Assembly: GCF_964340395.1 (NCBI RefSeq)
Contig: NC_135569.1
Location: forward strand, 9,531,540 to 9,595,539
Source of the DNA: Glandiceps talaboti
Lineage: Eukaryota > Hemichordata > Enteropneusta > Spengelidae
DNA: 64,000 bases
Direction of reading: 5' to 3'
The position numbers and the translations under genes are program-made. Under the pieces are notes generated by a model. The model ran no database searches, was not told the origin of the DNA, and worked only from the letters and a program-made list of their open reading frames with translations. Below are positions 25,653 to 38,500 of this stretch, in pieces (position 1 is the stretch's first letter; each line of letters opens with the position of its first letter).

Positions 25653-26567
25653 ATGGATCAGATCCAACCCAATGTATTTAGTCCATCGCTGAAAAAAGTC
25701 CTTAAAAGTTACCAAACCGTCGCGATGAGTACATTGCAAGGGCCGAGTGGCTTCCCAGCTCGTTGGACAGAACAACAACCACATACACCCAGTTCGCCGG
25801 ACGACGATTCTTTCAAGAAAGTCAAACTAGACATGAAAAAGGCTAACCAGGAGAAATATTTAGAAGACGTTGTTTACCATCCCCCACCCTTTCCAATTCA
25901 GCAGATTCCAGTTTTCACGCCGTTGGATCAATCACGTAGCGAACGAAGCGAGACCATTCTCGAAGGCGAGACGATCTCCTGTTTTATAGTTGGTGGAGAG
26001 AAACGTTTATGTCTGCCGCAGATCCTCAATAGCGTTCTAAGAGACTTTAGCCTTCAAGAAATTAACGCTGTCTGTGATGATCTTCATATATATTGTTCAA
26101 GATGTAACCCCGAGCAGCTGGAAATATTGAAAATTTTGGGCATCTTGCCTTTTAGTGCCCCGTCGTGCGGGCTGATCACGAAGACAGATGCTGAACGTTT
26201 GTGCAACAAACTGCTGCACGAAGTTATAGAGAAGTCGGTAGAGACATCCACAGTATCAGAAAAGAGTTTCAAAGTATATCACGAATGCTTTGGCAGATGT
26301 AAGGGCATTTTCACTCCCGAACTTTACACTTCTTCTCATGCCAAGTGTATAGAATGTGTCGATTGTCACGGACTTTTCACACCACAGCGATTCGTTTGCC
26401 ACGCGCATAAATCGCCAGAAAACCGCACTTGTCATTGGGGATTCGACTCGGCCAATTGGCGAAGTTATCTTCTTCTTGCGAAGGACCAAGATATCGAGAA
26501 ATTTCAAGCCCCATTGGAAGAACTGAAAGCCAAATTTGACTTCATGGGAAGATACAAACGCAAACCG
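25653..26567 (+). CDS. SKI: SKI coding exon 1: Smad-binding N-terminus, DHD and SAND-like domain
   Basis: This exon encodes residues 1-305 and ends in phase 0 at a consensus donor (GTGAGT from 26568). The start is the ATG at 25653, with A at -3 and G at +4. The frame is closed upstream by TGA at 25548, with no other in-frame ATG between. Residues 11-38 match the R-Smad-binding peptide of SKI, including the L-x-G-P core (L28, G30, P31) and the FPARW that follows. Residues 103-194 form the Dachshund-homology domain, including [20 protein letters not shown] and the stretch [20 protein letters not shown]. Residues 208-275 hold the zinc-binding, Smad4-contacting region, with C212, C216, C232, C235, C238, H239, C249, H250, H252, C260, H261 and the signature [11 protein letters not shown]. 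The basic end GRYKRKP resembles the basic segment after this domain in vertebrate SKI. One large first exon carrying both domains, followed by a very long intron, is also the vertebrate SKI layout. Confidence 0.96.
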
Positions 26568-29500
26568 GTGAGTGGATGATTTGTCATTTACATTTATTCC
26601 ATTTTAAATATGAGATTGTTTTTTTTCTTCCTATTTTTGATAGTCGGTGGTGATGGGAGTGGAAACAACGGAAGCTTGATACAGTGCACTGCACTGCTAG
26701 TCCTAAAACTTTAAGTTAATTACTACAGACCTTTTTCATCGACATTCACGCCGCTATATTGATCTTTATGCAAATCCGTCACAGAAACAACATCGCTCAC
26801 AAAATGCTAAAATCCCTTTTCAAATTTTTTCTTTGCCTTTTGTCTATTTAGCTTTTGCTTGTTTTATTATACACACTTTGAAAGTGTCTGGACCGTTTCA
26901 CACATTTTTAGCAATGAATGTACCGGGCAAGAAACGATTTCCTTCAAGCCGCATTTTTTGTTTTCACATTTTGGACAACAAATAAGACAGCTCGAGCTGA
27001 CCTCTCATTCGTTTTTCCTGTGCATGCTGTGTGGCATTCATTATAAACACCCAGTGAAGCTTGTATGTTACGTAACAAAGTTATGAATCGACTTTACTGC
27101 ACTGGTGAACTCTCTTGACAACTCCCTATGTGGCGAGGTAATTAAAAAAGAAGGGCAGGGGTAAAGAAATTTCAAAGGCAGAAAATACGTCTCTGATGAG
27201 ACGATCGGACTAGTAGAGTTCAGCCGAAGGTGGACGTATATTCCGATAGAAAAGCGATGCTCTCGATCATATTGTTTCGTAACACTGTTATCGTTTTTGA
27301 CGCCGCTTGGATAAAGTAAACACGAGTTTGAGCACGTCTCGCTGTGTACTAATGGGTTTACGGTAATGGCTAGTCGAGTCGCGCACTTGATGTACGCATG
27401 TCACAACACTGGCGACACCACGGCATTGTTTTTTGTCGCTGGACACTGTGTATTTGCTTGTATACCGAGACAGATAATTAACCTTCGTTGTCAAAGTCAG
27501 ACACTCCCGAAATGTGCAAAGGTCACCTGTTCGTACTTGTATGAAAACGAATTAACAGCATCACAAATTCAGCTACTAACGCCACGAGGGGAATCCCCGC
27601 TTTGGACCACCTACAACGGCTACAATGTATGAAAAATACCTTCTGCCAAGTTCATGTTACATATATTCCAGGGATGTTGGCTTTTAAGTGAATTGTTATG
27701 AATTATGAGTAAATTTTGACCAAGTCTAATAAATGTTTTTTTTTTGGGGTGTTTTTTTCTGTAAATATTGTTCAGTAGCTTTTACTTTAGGAATAATTTT
27801 CTTGAGTCTGCAAAAATTAAATTCAAGTAATTTTTCACAAATATTCATTTCTTGTGAATGACATTTGAAAATATTCTGGATTGTTGGCATTTGATAAATT
27901 TTGTTTAAGGGAAGTGTACAGGAAGAAATACTGTTCAAATTATTCATTTGAACTATTTTATGAGATATCGAATGGTTTTGAAAGTTTATGCCTGAAGTTT
28001 TTGGCTTTGAACAGGTGAAAAGTGAGGAATCTGTAATTTCATTTCTTGAGATGAAGGCCTGCTACTTTTGCAGTGCTGAGTAGCCAGTGTATGCACTATG
28101 CCAAGTTACAAGTTGGCATCTAGCCAAATACAGTGGTTTATGATGATCACCATTTTGTTCCCCTACTACACATGGTTTTGTTGGAAATAGAAAACAGAAT
28201 TGAAAACGAGCTGACAAAAATAAAAGAATATTGAAAAAAAAATAAGAAAAAAAAATTGCATTTTTTATATATCTATATTATCGAATCATATAAGCATGCA
28301 TTGCTGAACAACATTGAGATGTTTTTCCTTAGATTGAAATTTGGGTCCTGAAAATTCACAGTGGCTGATAAAGAAATCATTGTTATTCAACATCCCTATT
28401 CATTGCAAAATGAATGCAGAGCCATCATGACATTAAGTTGACTGACAGTGTTGTCAAAATAAGCACAGACCTTGAGCTGAAGGTCACAAGTGCCTGTGAA
28501 ACTTCAAAAGGGGATGAATGTGAAAGGAATACTTGTATTGGGAGTATTTTTCTCTGTAATATCATGAAGGCTAAGTTGTTTACTGGCTGCCATCTCTACT
28601 ATAGAGGTCTGATATTCTTGTTTTGTGCACACCTCTAAAGCTAAGTTAGCCTGTGTTGAAAGTTGTTGTTTTGCAGTTTGTTTTTGAACAATTTTTGGAC
28701 ACAACGATTTTTTTTCAAGTCAGTCATATTGGATTTTTTTCCTTTTGTGGCCCACAGCAGGAGTTGACCCCTGTAGTGATGTCGGTTATGTAACAGTATT
28801 GATGGAATGTAAATATCTGAACTTTAAAATAACAAAGCCAAAGCTCCTGACTTCAAGTGACCAGACTTTTGTTTGACCTGTGTCTGACACATTCTTATCA
28901 TGTGAAGAATTCCTTTTAATTTGTAAACATTAGTTTGGGATTAATTCATCTCAAATTTAGATTGTAGCTTCACTGAAATGGTACTCAAATATAACAAGTA
29001 ATTTGTCACATCATGTGTGTTCACAATCAGCAAATTTTTACCTTTCTGTAATGACCATTTGAATAATATGAATATGTACGTATTGTCACTTGTTTATCAT
29101 GTGATGGGAGTTTTTTAAATTTTTTTATTTTATTAATTTTTTAAATTTTATTTATATCATGAAAAAAAAGGAAAAAGAAATACACGACAAAACTTTTGTA
29201 ACAAAAACTAGTTACTAAAAGTAACCTAGAGACTTGGATTTTATGTGGCTAGAGAATGTGGTTCTTCTTTATGTCAGTAGGATAGCCTAATTTCTGGGCC
29301 ATAAATATTCATACATTTCAAAATCAAAATCAACATGTGTTGACTTCTGAAAACGAAAAAGTCAATTTGATTTCATCACCTTGGTTTAAATCTGATGAGT
29401 TTTATATGTTATGATAAAAATGACTTCCATTATTCAGTGACGAACAAGTTAGATTAAGATTTTGCTAAATTAAAAATAAATAAATAGATGAGATGAGAAG

Positions 29501-32500
29501 CACAGCACTTAATGACTAAGGTCATAAAGTTTACATGATATGATAGCCTTATGGCTTTAGAAATGTGATATGGCTCCATTGAAACATTTGACAAATATGA
29601 AAAGTTCAGAAATAGATATGCTGCCAACATGTTTACTGAATATTGTTTCCCATCATGCAGTAGTCATTGTGACCTCTGACCCCCAAGTACTTTAGAAGCT
29701 TAACTAGTAAACAATTATATATTTTTCAAATGTGTTACACATACACTGTCCCTTCATCTGATGACAAGTTATCACAAATTTAGTAAAGTTACATGATTAG
29801 ATTTGAAGTGAATTTTATTTTGTTATCCATTGATGTAAACCATTATTTTAAAATTGAGGTCATCTCATCATGAATTAGTGAAATAAAACAGAAAAATAAT
29901 CTCCCTGGTGTATATTTATACGAGAATGTGTACCTATCTCAAGGCATATCTTTTCTTACTTTGTGCTGCGTATAGCCATGATTTCTGTAGAACAAGACAG
30001 TATTGACTTCTTAAAATAGCCATACTTTTCTAGAGAAGATTGCATAGATTCCAGGCTTCAAATTTTTATGAGTTTTGGAGCATTTAAGAGACCACTATCA
30101 TAGTCTAGGAAGTGCTGAATCCATGCCAAACCAGAATTTTATTGTTGAGTAAAGGCCATTTATTTTTAGCCAAAAGAGTTGGCTATCTTTGTGGACAAAC
30201 TGTTGAAGGACAATGTCAGGCCAGATCGCGAATTCGGCTTCTCTAATTTATTTTCCCCTCGATGTGTGGACACCAATTTCAGGTAACACGGAGACTTTGC
30301 TATCTGGTTTGGAAATGTTGCCAGTCTGGCATGGCAGTGTATGAATAAAGTATTTCAAGTCAGAGGTGTAGTTTCTAGCTTAGTTTCAGATGATCGTTTT
30401 GAGGGTCCTAAATTCACCATCTCATTCTAAATGTGTTTACTGACTTGGTGGAATAGTACAAGATTTATCTTTATCTGTATGCGAACACCAACAAATAAAA
30501 TTACATATTTTAGGTTGAAATAGAGTTCAAGGTCTTTTAGGAGCAGAAGATTTGTCAAGACAAACTATATTACACATAAGGTGAATGAACTTAATTATTT
30601 TAGAGGAGAAGCAATTCTTTTATGTGTTCTGACTCATCCTAATGCCTTCAGAACTGATATACTATAGCCCTGGACGTTTTTTGCTATTTAAGACTTATTC
30701 CCACTAATTTTGCTGGAAAACAAAAATGCAAAAAAAAAATAGTGACTAAAATGCCTTATTGTACCGGTACATCAAAATAATGTGCTAGTCTGGTCATTAC
30801 TGAAACTCAAGAACTTGCTGACTGTAAAATCGTAAAAAAAAATTGTAAAAAAAATGCCTGGCCTCTGTGTTATAGCGGCCAGGCATTGTCAATGCAATGT
30901 TGGTGAACTTTTCATGTCAGTTCAGATTTTTTGCATTTGTGTAAAAATAAGTGGGTGTGTATGACAGCAGTTATATAACATTAGATGAAGGATTGTATCA
31001 ACAGTGACTGATTGTAGATTTTAATAAGTTGTATTCTGTATAGTTCTGGAGATATGTGCTTCTAGGTTTCTGACACATCTCTACCCCACTGCTATGGTTC
31101 CTCCCTAGCCCTAGAAATATTACGCTACTAGGTTTGACGCGTCTTCACCCTCCGCTATGGTTCCTCCCCACCTACAACCCCAATACTGTGAAAGTTTCGG
31201 TATAAAAAACCACCCATACCCATGCTAATGACTGCAAAAATACAGAAATAAACTTTAAATCACTAAATTCAACCTTCGTCTTGTCAACTCTCTCATTTCT
31301 TGTCTAACGTTTGCTCGAGTCACAAAACGGACAACAGTAAGTCATGCAAACAGGCTAGCTCAATATCGCACACGTGCACAACCTTGTGTACATTTGCGCT
31401 TTGGTCACATCGTCCATTTTGCGACTCGATTGAATGTTAGACAAGAACTGACTGAATAGACAAGACATAGGTTGAATTCAAAGTTTATTTCAATATTTAT
31501 TAAAGAAGGTATGGGTGGTTTTTTGATGGAAAATCCATGAGTATGAAAACTGTGTGCAGTCTCTTGTTTACCTTATCGAAGGAACAGTATTGAGTGGGGT
31601 GAAGAGTGTCCCTCGGAGCACATATTTTCAGAGCCACATTCCTTGCTAAGTTAGACATGATAATTTGTGAAGCTTTATTAAATAGCACATTTGTTTTAGA
31701 GGTCATTCACCCTTGTTTCCCAGAAATTTAACACCCACACACAGGAAGTCAATACATTTGAGACAAATCCATGGAAAGAGGAAGGAAAAGTCATAAACAT
31801 TTTCCAAAGTTCTGGTATGCACTAGGTCATGTAATACTGGCTCCCCTATGGTTACAATTTGCAACTGTGTAAATATTATGTCTGGTTGTGTTGTGATGTC
31901 TGGTTTAGTGGTTGGTGTTTTAAACATCTCATATTCTGTATGTATTGTCTGGAATCATGATTGTCTTTTAGCATGGTTATCTTTTTTATTTATAAAACAA
32001 TTTGATGGTTCATATATCAGTTTACATAGTTCAGATCGGCTAGAAATATGTTATCGTTGCTTATCGTATGATTCTTAAATCTTGGCGAAAACTCAAAAAT
32101 GTTAGGCCTGCTATCAAGACCCTGGAAAAAAAAGGAGCCATTTTGTCCATAAATGTATGAAAACTGGCAATGTGACAGACATTTTTGTGATGACCTCATT
32201 TCTGGTGTGTGCCAATTTGATAGCAGCGTAGCAGACACATATGTATGAAGTAGTACCTACTTCACTTAGAGCCAGCAACAATGCAAACATGTGAATGAAT
32301 GTGTAACAATGGGCGTGGCTCACTGGGTCAGCTGGGTGATGAATGCTTCCAGAGAGTAGAGACGGAATATTTCATACCTCCATTGGAAGTGAAATAAAAC
32401 GAAAGAGACATGTATCATATCGTAGTGAAACTGAAATCATAATTCTCCTATGGTGGTTGTTCAAATTTGAAATCGAGCTTCCTAACACAACAGCAGAGTG

Positions 32501-35500
32501 ACTGCCAAAATCATTTGCATATTTATTTTAAAAATTTGTAGTTTGAAAGGTTTGGTAATTTGAATTTTCAAGAGCAGCTTTTAAAATTGGGTTTCAAAAT
32601 ATATTCTAAACCAGGCTGTTCTCCAAAGTAGAAAATTTCTTTAGAAAACTAGACATCTGCAAATATTACTCGGCCATATTGAACACATAATCCTGACTAT
32701 ACATGCAAGAGTTGTAGATATGACTGCCAAATATCTCCCGACCGGATTCATTATTCCTATTGGGATAAAAAGATTTATACAAAGAGTACTTTCCGTAATT
32801 TTCCCGATCAAGATTAATAATTTTTGAAATAGATTGTTGACAAGTACCATTAATTTATCAGCATCCCAAACAGGATAAACAGATACATTTATATCAGATA
32901 TAAGGTATTCTTCAAATGTATGTACTAAAAAATTGACCTGGACAACGTATCACTAACACTTGGCATTTATGTAAATTGTAGGTCTTTGAGACAAGAAAGC
33001 ATACTTTTCCCATAAGGGCCATGTTGTAGTTCAAAAAAGCCAAGAAATTCAACATTTATCCTGATGTGAAAAAAAAATATCCTGTTTGGGATAAATTTTC
33101 CGATCAAAATAAAAAAAAATTAATGCTTATCCCAATCACAATAATTATCCCAATTCAGGGTGGGGGTGGGGGTGAAGGATATTCTTGACTGGATGTTGTC
33201 ATTAATTTGTGAGACCTCCGTCAGCACAGAACACATGAAGTACGTTTCAGATTAGTTGAACTTGGAAGTGATCTCAGGTCAGTCTGTTGCCTTGAAATTC
33301 AAGGACTGAAGGCCATGTGTTGGTAATACTGTTTAGTGCCTATATTTATCAAGATTGCTTCACATTTATTGGTGTCAAATTCCAATTTTTATTCAGGGTC
33401 AAAGCTGTTGAGATTTTGAAAGTCCTATAAATGTAGTCGTTTCTATAGTGATATTAGCTGAGAGACTGTCTTGATGTTACTATGGGCTAGCTCTTTCTAT
33501 AGATTGGTGTAAAGAGAGGTGTACAGTAGTAAGCCCAAGACAAGTCTCTGGGCTTTAGTAGCATCAAGAATACTCACACTGCACTTGTATGCATTGAATG
33601 GAACTGTTCAGGAAATTACCAAGTAAAAAAAATTCATTTCTGTGTCTGTTATCTGGTAGATTGTCTACAGCCATAGTTCTTGAGAGTATGTGAGAGTTAT
33701 TGGAAGCACCACGGATGTATTAGTTCACTAATTACATCCATGGAATCACAGATCAATACTGTAATAGCAAATTAGAACATTACATTTTTGTCACCAAATC
33801 TTTATCAAAATGAAATTTAAAAGAACTTTCCAATTGTAAAAACAATAGCAAGGCAATTCATTGATTTTCTGACTCCTAGTTACAATCACATTGCAAGGCT
33901 TTACCTGTTGTGTTTGTTTTCTTTCTGCATTACCCCCCAAAGTCTCAAGTTTACTAATTAGGCCTCAAAAATGCTAAAAGGATTTGCATAAGTGTTACCA
34001 CTATACATTTGTCTTAGACAGTTACGTAAGAGGTGCCAGACTACTTCTTTGTATAAACTACATCATCAACTGTTGTAGGAAAACCATGAATGGAAAACCA
34101 GAATACAGTATGCATACTATTGATTGAATGGACAGCTTACTGCAAAGACAATAGTCTATGCTTACAGCCATGTTTTTTTTTCATTCATTGTTTTTTGGGA
34201 GGTGCATGTATGCACATGTAGTACTACAAATGTTAACTGTGTGAAAATATGCAAAAATGTCCTTTCTCTGTTGATCAATTAGAAAGTGGTTCTTTGTTTT
34301 TGTTCATTGATATACATCAACCTGTTGAGGCATTATAAGCTGGCTATTGACAAAAATGGCATGTCTAGTTTTCTTGGAGACTTGTTAATTGACCTTTTTT
34401 ACATGAATATTTTTGAGAGAAACAGTGAAAATTAAGTAGTTGGGGTAGATTTTCTTAAATATTGAAGTTTAATATCTGTAGTCTGGTATTTCTCAAATTG
34501 TAATTACATTCACGGTGTGAACTTCTGATATTTATAAAATTATAAATATTTACATTTTTTGGCAAAAAAAGAAAAAAAGAGGAGAAACAGCATTTTCCAT
34601 GATTATGGGTTGGAAACAGGATTTAACATATTCTGAATATTAATGTTGTGCATGGTCTGAATATGCAAATGATGGTTGCCATGGTGATGGTGTAGTATGG
34701 AGACATCTAGACAAATTGGCCTGAATATGGTAATGGTTGTCGTGACAACCAGCCTTGAATTTGAACTGCATTTATAGATTGGTTATGATGAGTGCTATTT
34801 AATTGCTTTCATGTAGAGTAGGTTTTTGGAAATTTGGCAAGAGAATTTGACACACAAAAAAAATTTGACTTTTAATATTCAGAAAATCAACTGTGTGTGA
34901 AGTTTAATCAAGATATTTGGAGTGACGTTCTAATACAAATTTATTAGCTATAGTGGTAGATTTTGAAAAGAAATGTACTTTGCATGGCATAGACATTTTT
35001 ATTGCCATTAGACTAGTTTTGAAATCAGGAATTATTCGCTTTTCATTGATTGTGTGGATTATTTTGTCATGAAATAATGAGAATTAAAATATGAAAAGAA
35101 ATCGGATTATTGATTGGTATTGAACTTGTCAGTGTTGTTAATTATGTCTCCTTCCGTGTAAGTTATGTTAATTTAGACACAGACCCCCCACACCTCCTTG
35201 GATGAAGAGAAAAGGGGATTATACTAGTATTTGAAACTGGAAGATATATGCAGTTATAGTATATTACATCACTGAGATAGAGGCAGTGTGTAACGAACAG
35301 GAAGTACATAATAGTCACCCAGTGCAGATTTCACTTTTTTTTTCTCTGGTCAAAACTATCGTCAAAGATACATGTAATTAGGAAATTGTACTGTGGTAAT
35401 GATTATCCTTGTATTATTATTAAGTTCTCATAATTTTGAAACATTTGGGCAAAAGATATTCATGTTGCCACACCTTTTTTTTTTGTACGGCAGTTGAGGT

Positions 35501-38500
35501 TTTTAGTTATCAGACACACCGATACAACATGTAAGAAATGCTAAGAATGTTTTGGTTAGCCACATAGCCGTCTATATGTCTGAAGATACGTCCTGTCATG
35601 ACTTGGTTCATAGACGTCTAATGTCTATGCTTGGATGATATCATGCACTGGGCATGCTGATAGTGGAAAACCTTTCAAGCTTTCATTTTGAAAAGTGGGT
35701 TGGGTTGTCGTAAATATGTGAATTCCCAGTACTATTGGTTCGGATTTAATGTGCATAGAGCAAATGATATAGCTGTTGGCTATTGCGAATATGTTGGGTT
35801 ATGTGAACAGAGTCCTTACAATGTATGTGAACAGTGTCTTCTCCCTCAGATGGGATTAGTGGATACTGTCAAGATAAACCAACAGCAATTCAATGCTATA
35901 GTAACTGCCAATCATCACAGACCAGGAATCTCTATACAGTATACTCTCTTCTGTACTGACTTCGGGGCATTTCATTTCCTTTCTGTACCACATTGAAATG
36001 GCTGTCTCTTTAACATGATCAGTTATGAAAATGTATTGTCGTAGACTTGCCAATAATTTCTAATAGTGAAATTTTGCTTCACATTTGCAGAGGTCATATT
36101 TAGAGATTATATGTTCATATTTGTATACGTTTTCTCAAAGATTTGAGAAAAAGTAAATAAGAAATTGAGGTAAAGAGTGTTTTCGTATTATTTTGATGAT
36201 AAACATGCCGCTAGTGCTCAAAGCCAAAACAGTACCAGCAAAATTGTGTATTTTAGAATTTTGTTAGAAGCAGAAGTAAGTTGTTTTATAGTAGCACCAT
36301 TATGATTTATAATAAAAGAAGAGAAAAAAAGTGATATCGCAGTGAATTTTTGTTAATGTACTATATTTCTGTGTGTGGCACTTCCGTGTTGTGATGATAT
36401 ACCAACTACTGATGACCTCAATTCCAGAAACAAAATGACTGACTAACGATAATTTATCTTCATATTTGTGAGATGTCACTATTTAGTACATGAAGTATTC
36501 ATAAATTGAAAGCTATAAATACTACGGAATGTATTCATTTCGGTAATTTCACGTTCCTCGAACTAAATACTGCCTTGTGTGGTATTTCATCCTAAGTCAG
36601 CAATTAATATAATATAACTGACTACCATGTCACTAAGATGCCACTCCATGATCATAAGAATGTCCCCTATAGTAGCAAGTACTGAACAATCTGTACCATT
36701 TCTAAGGATTACTTGATAAATATAGATGAAAAATGGGTAAAATTGTGATGTGTTTTCGACAACATATAAAATTCGTGGCTATTATAATTAGTGAAAGAGA
36801 AGTGGACCATGCCAAATAAGGGTGTTCCCCCTGTATACGTGCGATAGACTTCATGCAGTAGACATGACATTCTTGTGGCAAGCTGCACCTTTAAAAGGAC
36901 TTGATGTGTTTTGTATTATTACTAAAGACAAACATTTTTTACAATATAAAACTACCTATTAGAAATCTCACTATTGGAAGTGATTGTCTGCTGTGACGTT
37001 TTTGTGCCCTTTGATGTCAGTACATAACGTCACAGCAGACTACTAATGTCCCGTGTTCCATTCATATGTTAATTAGTCTCGCATACACAGACTGCAAAAG
37101 ACAAACTTGTACGACTGCAAAGAGAAAGGTCAACGTATGGTATACAACTGACTGTTTGCAGGTCAGATAGTACAGATAGACTAAGCTTTGTCATCAGCGT
37201 TGTCAAACAGAGAGTTGTAAATTTGACAGATTTTACGTTTTCTAAATGAAGGATGACTCACACTCAGGTTGAAGATAGACTGACTTTATTCTCAAGTCAT
37301 GTACACACCCATGTGAGGTATTATTATACATGTGGAGTATTTATTTCAACAGATTTGAACTAGATTAGATTTGAAAATGTGTGTTTTGTAAAGTGTTCAT
37401 TATTCTGAACTAATGTAAAAAACAAGAACAGTAAATGTTGCAATATTGATTCAATGTTACCCCCATCTATATCAGAATGACTGGTCAACGTATGTAGGAA
37501 GGGAAGACATGAAACACCATTCTCCCCAAATTTAAAAACTGTTTGTATTTAGTAAACAGAGTTTCTTTAATTAAAGCAAATAATGGAATCCATAGACTTT
37601 GGCACATAATCTTCCACTAAAGCATGTCTGTGATTACGAATGCCATGCCATGGTTAACAATCAAAATAGCTGATCTTAGATTATGAACAAAATTATATAG
37701 AGTGAAAATAGGTTGAAGAATTTGTAAGCAAAGCATTATGGGTACACTACCTTTGACCCCTCAGATATTACTTATGGAATATTCTGGAGGGCTTTAAGTT
37801 AACCCACATGACACAATTTCTGGTGAACTTGTAGAAATTGTCCTCGGTGTTGTCAAGTGTCTATTATGTTCAGAGTAAGAAGGAATTGCTGATGACCTTC
37901 TCCCTTAACACAAGGTCAACTAAACATTAATTTTTTGTTAGTATAAATTACATTACCAGATGGTACTGTACATGTGTTATGTAACACTGGTAACATGGAT
38001 GTAGTAGTGTACAAGCAAGGGGAAGGGTATTAGTTCCCAATATTTTTCTTCTTTGGGCCAGAGAAAATAGGAGTGACCCAGGGGGTCTTTTTCACTACCA
38101 GTCGATGGACAAGTAGTGACAACCCTTAATAGGTCACGAGTATTTTCCGGCTGAATGAAGAAAAATATTGGAGAATAACAGAATTATACCAGTGCCAGAA
38201 ATATCAAAGAAAAATCAGGGAAAGTAATGACATATTAACAGTAATTTTAACGCTTTGACTAAAATTTTGATCATAGCAGAACCGGTGACGTAGACACGCC
38301 TTGTTGTGACATAGATGTGTGTTGTGACGTGGAACAACCAGAGTATATATATTCCATATTTTTTGTTCTACTTGGTATAATTCTTTAGTAACATCATCAT
38401 CATGCAAACAGGCATGCAACTAATTCAAGCAAGCACATTTAACAGTCTGATTGGTAGAAAGATGGGGAAGCTAGAAAATTTGTACGTTCATATTAAAATA

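Noticed and set aside
25530-25784. Minus-strand 84-codon frame over the SKI start
   Set aside because: It is an antisense shadow of the strongly conserved SKI exon 1.
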